From NCBI RefSeq assembly GCF_017309585.1, contig NZ_CP071321.1, positions 3,410,001-3,474,000 on the forward strand: DNA of 64,000 bases, read 5' to 3'. Each line of letters starts with the position of its first letter. Positions within the stretch are counted from its first letter, which is position 1. Origin of the DNA: Nitrogeniibacter aestuarii. GTDB taxonomy: Bacteria; Pseudomonadota; Gammaproteobacteria; Burkholderiales; Rhodocyclaceae. Below the pieces are notes generated by a model. The model had not been told where the DNA came from and searched no databases. It was given only the letters and a program-made list of their open reading frames with translations. Positions 54,415-63,156 of this stretch are shown in pieces. The position numbers were made by a program, and so were the translations under genes.

Positions 54415-55578
54415 CTACTCCAGCACGATGCCACGGGCCGAGATCACGCCAAGCCCCACACGGGCCGGCGCGCCGCGCCCCTGCCCGACCGGCGACACCG
54501 CCAGTTCGCCGATCGTCATCGAGGGCGACGCGCGCAGCACGTTGAGCAGGGTGCTGCGGGTCGGCACCTTGTCGATCGAGCGCAGTGCCTCGATCACGAC
54601 ACGCAGATTCAGATACGCCTCAAGCCCGGCGTAGGAGATGCCGAACGGGGCGTTGACGAGGTCTTGCCGAAAGGCAGTCGCCAGGGCCGAGGTCTGCGAC
54701 TCGGGATTGGGCACCACCGACGTGAATCCGTACGTCCTGCCGCGGAAGATGCCGATGCTCAAGGTCAGTTCCGGATCTGCCAACGAGGCGATCACCGCAG
54801 GCAACTCGGGCGCCTTCTCCTGCAGCAGCTCGCCAGTCACTGCCAAGGACGCGGCCCCCAGGTCGAGCATCAGGGCATTGATCGGGGGCGTCATCAAATG
54901 ATCCAGCGCACGGCCGATGGACGTCTTGTCCGCCTTCACCTCGACCATGGTGGTCGCGATGCCGGCGGACTTCATGGCCTCGGCAAGCGCATCGCGTTTG
55001 ATCGGTAGACTGTGCCCGTCGGTCAGCACCGTGGCGGTCGCCACGCCGATGGTCGCCAGTTGCCGCGCGAGCGCCTTCGCTTCGGCCGGGTAGTCGGCAC
55101 GTACCGGGAACACATGCCCGTCCGACACATGAAGTGCCGGCACGCCCGACATGGCGCCCACCAGCGCCGCGTCATGCTCGCGGACCAGCCGCTGGCCCTC
55201 CAGGCAGCGGGCGTCTCCGGTGCAGTTGACGACGGCGAGCACCTGCTCGTCCTCAAGCAAGCGCGTCACATTGCGGGCATATCCGGAGGCGGTGCCATCG
55301 TCCTTCAAGGTCACCAGTTCGATCATGCGCCCGTCGATGCCCCCCAGTGCATTGACGGACTCGACCAGAGCGTTCGTCGCGTAGCCGATGGAGGTCGAAA
55401 TCTTGTAGCTTTCGGGCGAATCGGGTAGTGACTGACCGATGCGGATCACCCCGGCCGCCGGCGCATCCACCCAGGGTGCGGTGAGCGCCGCGCCCGCCGC
55501 CAGACATCGAAACCACGCGCCCCACCCGACGAACCGACACGGCCAGTGGGGGCGAAGCCGGGCTGGAGTGATCTCCAT
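54415..55578 (-). CDS. Periplasmic amino-acid/aromatic-acid-type binding protein (Peripla_BP_6)
   Basis: A 387-residue exported binding protein of the branched-chain-amino-acid type (IRIGQSLPDSPESYKIS, VESVNALGGIDGRMIELVTLKDDGTASGYARNVTRLLEDEQVLAVVNCTGDA). The signal-like hydrophobic stretch is WFRCLAAGAALTAPWVDAPAAG, a little long. No permease or ATPase genes lie beside it. The ATG at 55578 follows GAGGAG. It may feed a transporter elsewhere or act as a ligand sensor with the nearby chemoreceptor. Confidence 0.82.
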   Translation of the reverse strand: MEITPARLRPHWPCRFVGWGAWFRCLAAGAALTAPWVDAPAAGVIRIGQSLPDSPESYKISTSIGYATNALVESVNALGGIDGRMIELVTLKDDGTASGYARNVTRLLEDEQVLAVVNCTGDARCLEGQRLVREHDAALVGAMSGVPALHVSDGHVFPVRADYPAEAKALARQLATIGVATATVLTDGHSLPIKRDALAEAMKSAGIATTMVEVKADKTSIGRALDHLMTPPINALMLDLGAASLAVTGELLQEKAPELPAVIASLADPELTLSIGIFRGRTYGFTSVVPNPESQTSALATAFRQDLVNAPFGISYAGLEAYLNLRVVIEALRSIDKVPTRSTLLNVLRASPSMTIGELAVSPVGQGRGAPARVGLGVISARGIVLE

Positions 55579-56049
55579 GGTGTTCTCCTCTTCATCCTGT
55601 TTCCGGCGCCGCATCCTGCGTGTTGCGGGCGGCGCTCGCTCGGGTCGGTACCGCGCAGCCATGGGCATCAACCTCGACACCAGAGTAGAGCGGTGACGCG
55701 CGCCGGATTCATACCTTGCGGGACATAGCAGCTAGAACCCGGCGGCATTCCGTTCTCCCCGGGGGACACCGTTCACGGCCCTGCCATCATGTCGTCGGCC
55801 CACAATGAAGATGACTCAAGAATATCCACCGAACAGACAAACATTTTTTATATCAACAACTTGAAATAACAGTCATCGTAATCAACCCCCGCTCCGACGC
55901 CAAGCCCCACCATTCGAATCCACCTGTCGCGACACCCCGCTTCGGCTTCGTTCGTCGCCGCCTGTGCGCATGGAGCACGTTCAAGAACCCCGGTCGATCC
56001 CCGTAACCCACCACAACAACACCCCATCCAGGTTCAGGAGATCACCGGC
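55579..56049. other. Divergent intergenic region before the chemoreceptor
   Basis: 471 bases without a convincing gene. An AT-rich block at about 55850-55890 (ACATTTTTTATATCAACAAC) is the likeliest promoter region. No consensus sigma-54 or flagellar (sigma-28) box was recognised. Confidence 0.5.
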
Positions 56050-57750
56050 ATGACCCGACTTTCCGTTCGACTCAAACTTCATCTGCTGGTCGTGACGGCC
56101 ATCGCAGCCCTGGCATCGGTCGGGCTCGGGGGCTGGATGAGTATCGATCGCCTGGGTGCGGCCCTGAGTGCGATCAGCGATCGCAGCCTGCCGGCGGTCA
56201 GCGCCCTGGGTGCGCTGCGCACCGCCCGACTGGAGGCCGCCAAGGCCATGCAGGACGGGCTCGGCTGGCGCCCGCAGCAGTTCGGGAACGAGGCCGACAT
56301 GAGCGACTACCTCGACGAGGGGAAGTCGATTTTCTCCGACCTGATGACCATGACCCGCGAGGCCAATCAGGACGCCGACCGGGCCTTTGCCATCTACGAC
56401 GCCTTGCCGAAAACGGACGCTGAATCGGAACAGTGGGAGACCTTCCGGTCGGTGTGGGCGGACTTCAAGGTCACCGACAAACGCCAGATGGAAGTCGCCC
56501 GGGCCGTGGCGGAGGCAGGGGACTGGAACACCATCTCGCGCCGTTACGAGGTGTTTGCGTCTCAGACTGCGCAGTGGACGCGCACCCTCGACCTGCTGCT
56601 GCCCATTCTCAAGAAGCTGATTGCGCTGAACGTCACCGCGGCCGACCAGGCGCGCGCAGACGCCGAAGCCACGGTCCGCGACGCCCGCACCCTGATGCTG
56701 GTCATCGTCGCCATCGCCGTCATCGTGCTGTCCGGCCTCGGGGTGACGATCGCGCGCAGCGTCATCAATGCCCTCAATGTCATCCGCGCCACCATCACGG
56801 CAGTGGCGCAGAGCAACGATTTCACTCGTCGTGCCGAGGTCCGGGGCAATAACGAGGCGGCACAGACCACGCGAGCCTTCAACCAGCTGCTCGACCGCAT
56901 CCAGCAGTCGCTGCGCGAGGTGACCAGCAGCACGCACACCGTCGGCGAAGCGGCCACACAGGCGCTCGACGTGTCGCGGCAAGTCCTCGATGCCGCGGGC
57001 GGCCAGCGTGAAGCAGCCACCGAAATGACCCGAACGGTCGAGCGCATGATCACCAGCATCAGCGAGATCAACGCCAGCACGCGCGACGCGCTGAACCGCG
57101 CCGAGCAAGCCAGGGAAGCGGCCAGTGCCGGTGCCGAGCGCATCGGTCAGACCACCCGGGAAATGGGGCGGGTGGCCGAGGACATCGCCCTGGCAGGCCA
57201 GACCGTGGGCAAACTGGGTCAGGAGGCCGAAAGCGTGTCGGACGTGATCCGCGTCATCAAGGAAGTGGCCGACCAGACCAACCTGCTGGCACTCAACGCG
57301 TCCATCGAGGCCGCACGCGCCGGCGAGCACGGGCGCGGCTTCGCCGTGGTGGCCGACGAAGTGCGCAGCCTCGCCGAGCGCACGTCCACCTCCGCCGAAC
57401 GCATCAGCGAAATCATCGTCTCCATGCAGCGCGTGGCCCGCGAGGCCGTGGGCCATGTCGAGGCGGTGGTCGGCCGGGCCCTGGACAGCCGGACGCTCTC
57501 CGAAGCGGCCGCCGCGCAGATCGTGCAGATCCGTGACAGCGCCCATCAGGTCAGCGCAGCCGTCGATGAAGTGGCTGCCGCACTGGCCACGCAGGACCAG
57601 GCCGCCAGCGGCATCTCGGCGCGCGTCGAGGCCATCGCACGCATGAGCGAAGACAACTGCGCGGCCGGCTCGCGCACGGCGAGCGTCTCGGAAAGCCTCA
57701 ACCAGGCCGCCCTGACCTTACGCCAGAACGTCGCCCGCTTCAGGATCTGA
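56050..57750 (+). CDS. Methyl-accepting chemotaxis protein
   Basis: A 566-residue chemoreceptor. The first helix is about 11-29. A periplasmic four-helix-type domain (about 30-212) follows, then the second helix (about 213-235, LMLVIVAIAVIVLSGLGVTI), a HAMP linker and the signalling domain. The conserved tip is EVADQTNLLALNASIEAARAGEHGRGFAVVADEVRSLAERT. AGGAG precedes the ATG. Its place between the lig and van genes suggests taxis to aromatic acids, but the ligand is inferred. Confidence 0.92.
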   Translation: MTRLSVRLKLHLLVVTAIAALASVGLGGWMSIDRLGAALSAISDRSLPAVSALGALRTARLEAAKAMQDGLGWRPQQFGNEADMSDYLDEGKSIFSDLMTMTREANQDADRAFAIYDALPKTDAESEQWETFRSVWADFKVTDKRQMEVARAVAEAGDWNTISRRYEVFASQTAQWTRTLDLLLPILKKLIALNVTAADQARADAEATVRDARTLMLVIVAIAVIVLSGLGVTIARSVINALNVIRATITAVAQSNDFTRRAEVRGNNEAAQTTRAFNQLLDRIQQSLREVTSSTHTVGEAATQALDVSRQVLDAAGGQREAATEMTRTVERMITSISEINASTRDALNRAEQAREAASAGAERIGQTTREMGRVAEDIALAGQTVGKLGQEAESVSDVIRVIKEVADQTNLLALNASIEAARAGEHGRGFAVVADEVRSLAERTSTSAERISEIIVSMQRVAREAVGHVEAVVGRALDSRTLSEAAAAQIVQIRDSAHQVSAAVDEVAAALATQDQAASGISARVEAIARMSEDNCAAGSRTASVSESLNQAALTLRQNVARFRI

Positions 57751-57768
57751 CGCCCGCACCGGACGGGC

Positions 57769-58737
57769 TCAGAGATCGATCACCAGCGTCTGGGTCCGCG
57801 CGCGCGAGCAGCACGGCAGAAACTGGTCATTCGCGGCGCGCTCCTCGTCGGTCAGGTAGGCGTCGCGGTGATCCGGCTCACCGGCCAGCACGCGTGTCAG
57901 GCAGGTGCCGCACACGCCCTGCTCGCACGAGACCGGCACCTCCACCCCCGCCGCCTGCAACGCAGCAACCGCGCTTTGCCCTGCACCGACGCGCACCGTC
58001 TGCCCGCTTCGCGCCAGCTGCAGATCGAAGGCGCCCGCTTCACCCTCAGCCGCGTCCACGGGCGCGGCGAAAAACTCTCGATGCACCCGGTGCGCGTCCC
58101 ACCCCTGGGCGTGCGCCGCCGCCAGCACCGCTTCGATGAAGCCGGCGGGCCCGCACACATAGAGATGGGACTTCGGCGGCGCGGCGCGAAGCGTGGCGGC
58201 GATGTCGAGCTTTTGCGCTGCATCCCCATCGTCCAGGTGCATCCTCACCTTGTCGGCAAAGGCAGATGCCGCCAGCCGGGTGCGGAAGGCCATCCGCTCG
58301 GCGCTGCGCGCGCAGTAATGCAGGGAGAAGCCGGCCCCCTGCGCGGCAAGCGTCTCGGCCATGCTCAGGATGGGCGTCACGCCGATACCGCCGGCCAGCA
58401 GCAGGCTGTGGGGGGACTGCTCCGCCAGTGCAAAGTGGTTGCGCGGCACGCTGATCTGCAACAGATCGCCCGGTGTCACCGCCTCGTGCATGGCCACCGA
58501 GCCCCCGCGCGAGTCGGGGTCGCGCAGCACGCCGATCTGGTAGCGATGGGTTTCGCCCGGCGCGTTGCACAGCGAGTATTGCCGCAGCAGCCCGCCCGGC
58601 ACATGGACGTCGATATGCGCCCCGGCCGCAAACGCCGGCAAGGCTGCGCCGCTGGCCTCTTCGAGCTCGAACACGCGGATGTCGCCGGTTTCGTCATGCA
58701 GGGCCGCCACACGCACGGTCAACAGATCGGGACTCAT
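57769..58737 (-). CDS. vanB: Vanillate O-demethylase reductase subunit
   Basis: A 322-residue electron-transfer protein of the class IA type. The FMN/FAD domain (LRQYSLCNAPGE) comes first, then the NAD domain (SLLLAGGIGVTPILSMAETL, YVCGPAGFI). A C-terminal plant-type 2Fe-2S domain has CEQGVCGTC at 271-279 and FLPCC at 306-310. It passes electrons from NAD(P)H to VanA. Start at ATG 58737 overlaps the vanA stop (58734). Confidence 0.93.
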   Translation of the reverse strand: MSPDLLTVRVAALHDETGDIRVFELEEASGAALPAFAAGAHIDVHVPGGLLRQYSLCNAPGETHRYQIGVLRDPDSRGGSVAMHEAVTPGDLLQISVPRNHFALAEQSPHSLLLAGGIGVTPILSMAETLAAQGAGFSLHYCARSAERMAFRTRLAASAFADKVRMHLDDGDAAQKLDIAATLRAAPPKSHLYVCGPAGFIEAVLAAAHAQGWDAHRVHREFFAAPVDAAEGEAGAFDLQLARSGQTVRVGAGQSAVAALQAAGVEVPVSCEQGVCGTCLTRVLAGEPDHRDAYLTDEERAANDQFLPCCSRARTQTLVIDL

Positions 58738-59792
58738 GCGCTGGCCACCTGATCCGCAACGCCTGCTTCTTCGGCAATTAACCGCTCGATCATCCGTCGC
58801 GCCTGCACGCCCCCGGTGTCGATGTTGAGCTTGAGCAGATTGCGCTGCGGCCACTGGAGCAGGTTCTGCTGCTGACGTTCCAGCATGGCCACATCCTCCA
58901 GAAACACCTTGCCCTGGCCGTCACGAATGGTCTCGGTCAGGGCCGCGTCGTCGGCCTTGAAATTGCGGGCGAAGCCCCAGAAGTACCACATGGAGGTTTC
59001 GGTTTCCGGCGTGATCATGTCGGTCACGATCGCCGAGGCTTTCTTGTCTGCCGGTGCGTCGTAGCCCCCATGGCCCGCCAGGGCCACCCCCACTTCGATC
59101 ATGACGTGGGACGGCGCCGTGAAGTGACAGATCTGCCAGCGGTCCACCCTGGCCTCTTCGGGCAACCCAGCCGCGCGCATGTTCATGCGCCAGAACGGCG
59201 GCGCCGGAATATCTTCCATGAACCGGCGGGTGATCACTTCATCCCCCACGGTGCGCGTCTCGCACGGCGTCTCGTCGATCTCGGGCTGGCCGATGCTGGT
59301 CGAGTGCACATAGGTCTCGTGGGTCAGATCCATCAGGTTGTCGATCATCAGCAGATAGTCGGCCTTGACGTTATAGACCCCGCCCCCGTGCGCCCAATCG
59401 GGATGGTCGGCCCAGAAGGCATCGTGGATCAAGGCCGGATCGGCCTTGTCCGGGTCACCCGGCCACAGCCAGATGAAGCCGTGGCGCTCGACCACCGGAT
59501 AGGTCCGGTTGGCCGGGAAACCCCGGGTGCGCTGCATGGGCATCGAGCGGGTCTTGCCGTCGCAGCCCATGGCCAGCCCATGGTAGCCGCACACCAGCTG
59601 GCCATCGATCACCCGCCCGAGCGACATGGGCGCTCCCCGATGCGGACACCAGTCCTCCACCGCAGCCACCTGCCCTGCCTCGTCGCGAAAAAAAGCGACC
59701 GGCTCACCACAGATGCGCCGCCCCAGGGGCGTGTCGGCGCCAATCTCGCTGGCCATCGCGGCCACGTACCATGCGTTCTTCTGAAATTTCAT
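58734..59792 (-). CDS. vanA: Vanillate O-demethylase oxygenase subunit
   Basis: A 352-residue Rieske non-haem iron oxygenase that removes the methyl group of vanillate to give protocatechuate and formaldehyde. The Rieske centre is CPHRGAPMSLGR (C49, H51) with CGYHGL (C68, H71). The mononuclear iron site is NLMDLTHETYVHSTS (D155, H158, H163). The ATG at 59792 begins the natural N-terminus MKFQKNAWYVAAMASE; the frame extends to 59861. Formaldehyde release implies a detoxification path outside this window. Confidence 0.95.
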   Translation of the reverse strand: MKFQKNAWYVAAMASEIGADTPLGRRICGEPVAFFRDEAGQVAAVEDWCPHRGAPMSLGRVIDGQLVCGYHGLAMGCDGKTRSMPMQRTRGFPANRTYPVVERHGFIWLWPGDPDKADPALIHDAFWADHPDWAHGGGVYNVKADYLLMIDNLMDLTHETYVHSTSIGQPEIDETPCETRTVGDEVITRRFMEDIPAPPFWRMNMRAAGLPEEARVDRWQICHFTAPSHVMIEVGVALAGHGGYDAPADKKASAIVTDMITPETETSMWYFWGFARNFKADDAALTETIRDGQGKVFLEDVAMLERQQQNLLQWPQRNLLKLNIDTGGVQARRMIERLIAEEAGVADQVASA

Positions 59793-59868
59793 TGTCTCTT
59801 CCTCTTCAGGTGCTTCGTCCGCGCGTTTCAAGGGCATCCCGTAGACGCGCCGACACTTCATCAGGCTG

Positions 59869-60636
59869 TCATGAGGCCTCTGCCGGCGCCCCTTCGATCA
59901 GACAGCCGCCGGGGACCAGATCGATCACGTTCGGGTGTTCGAGTACCCGCTCCAGGTTGTGATGCGACATGCGCGCATGCTCACGCATCAGCGCTTCGGC
60001 CCGGGCGCCCTCGCGCTGGCTGATCGCCTCGACCACGGCCGCATGCTGGGCATTGGCGATCATCAGGGTGCTGGCCGCATCGGGCTGCACGCTCTGGACC
60101 TGCACGAAGCCATTGGCCGAAGCAAATGGCAGGGTGTTGGCGCGCTCGACCTGGCGCTGGATCAGGTCGCTGCCGGCTGCCATCGCCAGTGCGTCATGAA
60201 AGCGCGCATTGGCATCGACGTAGCCGGCAAAGCGCGCGCCATCGAGTGGGCCGGGCGCCAGCAAATCGTCGATCTGGCAGACGCAGGTCCGCATGCGCTC
60301 GAGCAGCGCACGAGTGATCCCGCGTTCCGCCGCCCGACGCGCGGCCAGCCCTTCGAGTACGCCGCGCACCTCGATCGCATCGCGGATGTCCGCCACCGAG
60401 AAGGCCCGCACCCGGTACCCGCCGGACGGAATCGGCTCGATGAGCCCTTCCTCCTGCAGGCGGATCAGGGCCGCCCGGATGGGCGTGCGGGAGATGCCCG
60501 TCACGTCGGCCACGGCCGGTTCGGCGATACGCTTGCCCGCCGGCAGGACGCCGGCCAGGATCATTTCGCGCAGTTGAAGCAGGGCACGAACGGTTTGCGA
60601 GCCCCCTTCGTCTTCCTTGCGCATGGTCGCTTGCAT
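59869..60636 (-). CDS. vanR: GntR-family regulator VanR
   Basis: A 255-residue FCD-type GntR protein. The N-terminal winged helix includes GKRIAEPAVADVTGISRTPIRAALIRLQEEGLIEPIPSGGYRVRAF. A C-terminal FCD effector domain follows (RFHDALAMAAGS, AQHAAVVEAISQREGARAEALMREHARM). It lies 76 bases before vanA on the same strand, in the order vanR-vanA-vanB. Two TGTATACA palindromes lie upstream and are the probable operators for autoregulation. Most VanR proteins repress vanAB until vanillate binds. Confidence 0.88.
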   Translation of the reverse strand: MQATMRKEDEGGSQTVRALLQLREMILAGVLPAGKRIAEPAVADVTGISRTPIRAALIRLQEEGLIEPIPSGGYRVRAFSVADIRDAIEVRGVLEGLAARRAAERGITRALLERMRTCVCQIDDLLAPGPLDGARFAGYVDANARFHDALAMAAGSDLIQRQVERANTLPFASANGFVQVQSVQPDAASTLMIANAQHAAVVEAISQREGARAEALMREHARMSHHNLERVLEHPNVIDLVPGGCLIEGAPAEAS

Positions 60637-60686
60637 TTACAGCCCCCCCCGATGCCTGCGGTGGGCACAACGCTCACCGCCAGTGA

Positions 60687-60694
60687 TGTATACA
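60687..60694. promoter_or_regulatory. TGTATACA palindrome, candidate VanR operator 1
   Basis: A perfect 8-bp palindrome 50 bases before the vanR start. A TTTACA box lies 17 bases from it on the minus strand, so bound VanR could mask a promoter. Confidence 0.6.
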
Positions 60695-60749
60695 ATTAAT
60701 GGATAAGTCACTGTAAATAAAGCGAAACAGCCATCAGTTTCGCGATAGC

Positions 60750-60757
60750 TGTATACA
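60750..60757. promoter_or_regulatory. TGTATACA palindrome, candidate VanR operator 2
   Basis: A second copy of the same palindrome. Centres are 63 bases apart, six helical turns, so two dimers could sit on the same face of the DNA. Confidence 0.6.
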
Positions 60758-60887
60758 CATTTGCGGCATATCTGACCGTGAGCGCTGCGCTCGCGGGCCC
60801 GGAAGACGGGCGAAGGCAGCGTGTCGCCCCCGGCATTGCGCCGGGGGAAATGCACGCGTGGGCGGGAATTCGCGGCGCCTGGCGCGC

Positions 60888-62699
60888 CTAGGCCTGAAGC
60901 TTGCGGATACGGTAGGCCATGCGGGAGCGCGTCAGGCCCAGCAAGCGTGCTGCGGCCGATACGTTGCCGTCCGCCTTGTCGAGCGCCGCGCGCACCAGCT
61001 GGGACTCCAGCGCATCCAGCGAGGGGCCGTCGCCGGCATCGGACGCAAACTCGCGGAAGCGGTCCAGCAGATGGTCACCGCCGGACTGACCGTCCGGCGA
61101 CATCTGGTCGAGCCGGCCCTTGTCCCCCACCGAGTACAGCATCTCCCGGGCGGCCTCCTCATCGCGCAGAATGTGGGGCAGATCGATCACCCCCTCGTCG
61201 TCGGCAACAATCACCCCGCGCTCGACCAGGTTCTGCAGTTCGCGCACGTTGCCCGGGAAGCGATAGTTGAGCAGGGCGCGCACCACCCGGGTGGTGAACC
61301 CCCGAACCTTGCGCCCGTGCATTTCGTTGTAGTGACGCAGAAAGTGGTTGAGCAGCAGCGGAATGTCTTCGCGCCGCTCGCGCAGCGGCGGCAGCTTGAC
61401 CGGAAACACGTTCAACCGATAGAACAAGTCCTCGCGAAAGCGCCCCTCGGCCACGGCCTTGCGCAGATCCTCATTGGTCGCGGCCACCACGCGCACATTC
61501 ACCCGCATGCTGCGCGTGCCCCCGACCCGCTCGATCACCCCCTCCTGCAGCGCGCGCAACAACTTGCCCTGGGAGGTCAGGCTCAAACAGCCGATCTCGT
61601 CGAGAAACAGGGTGCCCCGGTCAGCCCGTTCGAAACGTCCGGGGCGCGAGCTGACCGCGCCGGTGTAGGCGCCGCGCTCCACGCCGAACAGTTCGGACTC
61701 GACCAGATTTTCGGGAATAGCGGCGCAATTGACCGACACGAACGGGGACTGCGCACGCGGGCTGATGGTGTGCAGCATCTGTGCAAACAACTCTTTCCCG
61801 ACCCCGGATTCGCCCACGAACAGGACGGTCGCCCGTGTGGGCGCCACCCGACGCAACATCTGGGCCGCCGCATTGAAGGCGGACGACACCCCCACCAGCC
61901 GGCGATCGGCCAAGGGCGGCAATTCACACGCCACGGACGGCAAGACCGCCGCCGTGGGCGCCGAGGCCGGATCGTGAGCCACGCCGGCAAAGCCCTCGGC
62001 GTTCAGATAGTGCAGATCCTCGCTCACATCGCCCCATTCGTCGGCGGTGCGACCGATCACCCGGCACACGTCATGCCCCATGGATCGGCACTCGACCTCG
62101 CGGAAGATGGTGAGCTTGCCCAGCAAGGTGGTCACATAACCCATCGCATAGCCCAGCTGGTTCCAGCACGCCGGTTCGCTGCCGACGCCGTAGGCGGCGA
62201 TGTGTTGATCGTCCTCGCTGGAGTGATGCCAGAGAAACTCACCATCGTAGGTCCCCCGGGGCGGGTCGAACTCCAGCCGGACCACGTCGACCTTCACCAC
62301 CCCCTCGAGCGAGTGCAGTCGCGTCCCGGCCACGAAAATGGCCGCCGGGTCGGCATCGACCCACCGCTCGCGCACCAGCTGCGCATCGTGCACGCCGGAC
62401 ACGAAGCCGGCCCGGGTCAGCAGCCCGCGGGCCCGCGCAATGCCCAGACGCTCGATCAGTTCGCGCCGCAAGGCACCGAGACTGGTGTTGTGAACCAGCA
62501 CCATGCGCTGATCCTCCAGCCAGATCCGCCCGTCACCGGGAGAAAAGAACAGGCACTCGGTCAGGTCGCGCAAGGTCGGGCCGTCGTCCTCGCCCACCGT
62601 CCGCCCGTCGCCGGGCGGCAGCGTCTCTTCACGCGCTCGCGTCACCTCGGCCAGGGAAATACGCGGCTGGCCCTGCCCTTGACTCCGCCTTTGGCTCAT
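60888..62699 (-). CDS. XylR/DmpR-type sigma-54 activator with V4R domain
   Basis: A 603-residue regulator. The N-terminal XylR_N effector domain (about 40-170) and V4R domain (about 173-217, CWNQLGYAMGYVTTLLGKL-type, with C178, C204, C212) are followed by the AAA+ sigma-54 domain (Walker A GESGVGKE 296-303; GAYTGA 343-348, a variant of GAFTGA). A C-terminal Fis helix-turn-helix (AARLLGLTRSRMAYRIRKL) binds DNA. AGGAGGTGGGT directly precedes the ATG at 62699, so the upstream in-frame ATG at 62729 is not used. It most likely controls the divergent aldehyde dehydrogenase. Confidence 0.92.
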   Translation of the reverse strand: MSQRRSQGQGQPRISLAEVTRAREETLPPGDGRTVGEDDGPTLRDLTECLFFSPGDGRIWLEDQRMVLVHNTSLGALRRELIERLGIARARGLLTRAGFVSGVHDAQLVRERWVDADPAAIFVAGTRLHSLEGVVKVDVVRLEFDPPRGTYDGEFLWHHSSEDDQHIAAYGVGSEPACWNQLGYAMGYVTTLLGKLTIFREVECRSMGHDVCRVIGRTADEWGDVSEDLHYLNAEGFAGVAHDPASAPTAAVLPSVACELPPLADRRLVGVSSAFNAAAQMLRRVAPTRATVLFVGESGVGKELFAQMLHTISPRAQSPFVSVNCAAIPENLVESELFGVERGAYTGAVSSRPGRFERADRGTLFLDEIGCLSLTSQGKLLRALQEGVIERVGGTRSMRVNVRVVAATNEDLRKAVAEGRFREDLFYRLNVFPVKLPPLRERREDIPLLLNHFLRHYNEMHGRKVRGFTTRVVRALLNYRFPGNVRELQNLVERGVIVADDEGVIDLPHILRDEEAAREMLYSVGDKGRLDQMSPDGQSGGDHLLDRFREFASDAGDGPSLDALESQLVRAALDKADGNVSAAARLLGLTRSRMAYRIRKLQA

Positions 62700-62745
62700 A
62701 CCCACCTCCTGACGACTTAATAAAATCAACCACCAAGACTCCCGG

Positions 62746-62765
62746 TATTCACAAATTTGTCAATA
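62746..62765. promoter_or_regulatory. Imperfect 20-bp palindrome, candidate upstream activator site
   Basis: TATTCACAAATTTGTCAATA has a perfect ACAAATTTGT core, and 18 of its 20 bases are palindromic. It lies about 120-140 bases upstream of the sigma-54 promoter, the usual distance for a XylR/DmpR-type enhancer. It also sits just upstream of the divergent regulator gene. Confidence 0.6.
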
Positions 62766-62886
62766 CCACGCAGCGCGGTTCGGTTATTGCAGCGCGGCCC
62801 ATCCAGCGCATGTCGTTTTCATGACGATTCAGCGAACGGCCCTTTGATGGACTGTGGCAATGCAGCAAAGACCGCGCAGGAAAGGG

Positions 62887-62902
62887 TGGCACACGGATTG
62901 CC
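62887..62902 (+). promoter_or_regulatory. sigma-54 promoter upstream of the aldehyde dehydrogenase
   Basis: TGGCACACGGATTGCC matches TGGCAC-N5-TTGC with exact spacing. The predicted start is near 62914, giving a leader of about 240 bases to the GTG at 63157. Confidence 0.75.
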
Positions 62903-63156
62903 ATGTTTTCAGTGACGGAAGGCCGGAAGCACAGCCGAGACTCATCCCCCCGACTTCCGTCGAATGGCCCGTGGCGCGCACACGGCATCAATGACTGGCA
63001 TCCAGACATTGAGCTATGCCGAATTGAGATAGGTGCTAGCCCATCAACCAACTATTGAACACTCTTGGTCGTGCACACAATGCGATCACCAAGAACAAAA
63101 GTCCGCAGCCCGCATTGCGTCGCTGACAGACACGACAACAGACAAGGAGACAATCA

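Noticed and set aside
55981..57546. 521-codon open frame opposite the chemoreceptor
   Set aside because: Shadow of the MCP gene; Gly/His-rich translation without motifs.
60858..62720. 620-codon open frame opposite the V4R regulator
   Set aside because: A shadow of the sigma-54 activator frame, which has clear Walker and Fis motifs and a perfect ribosome site.
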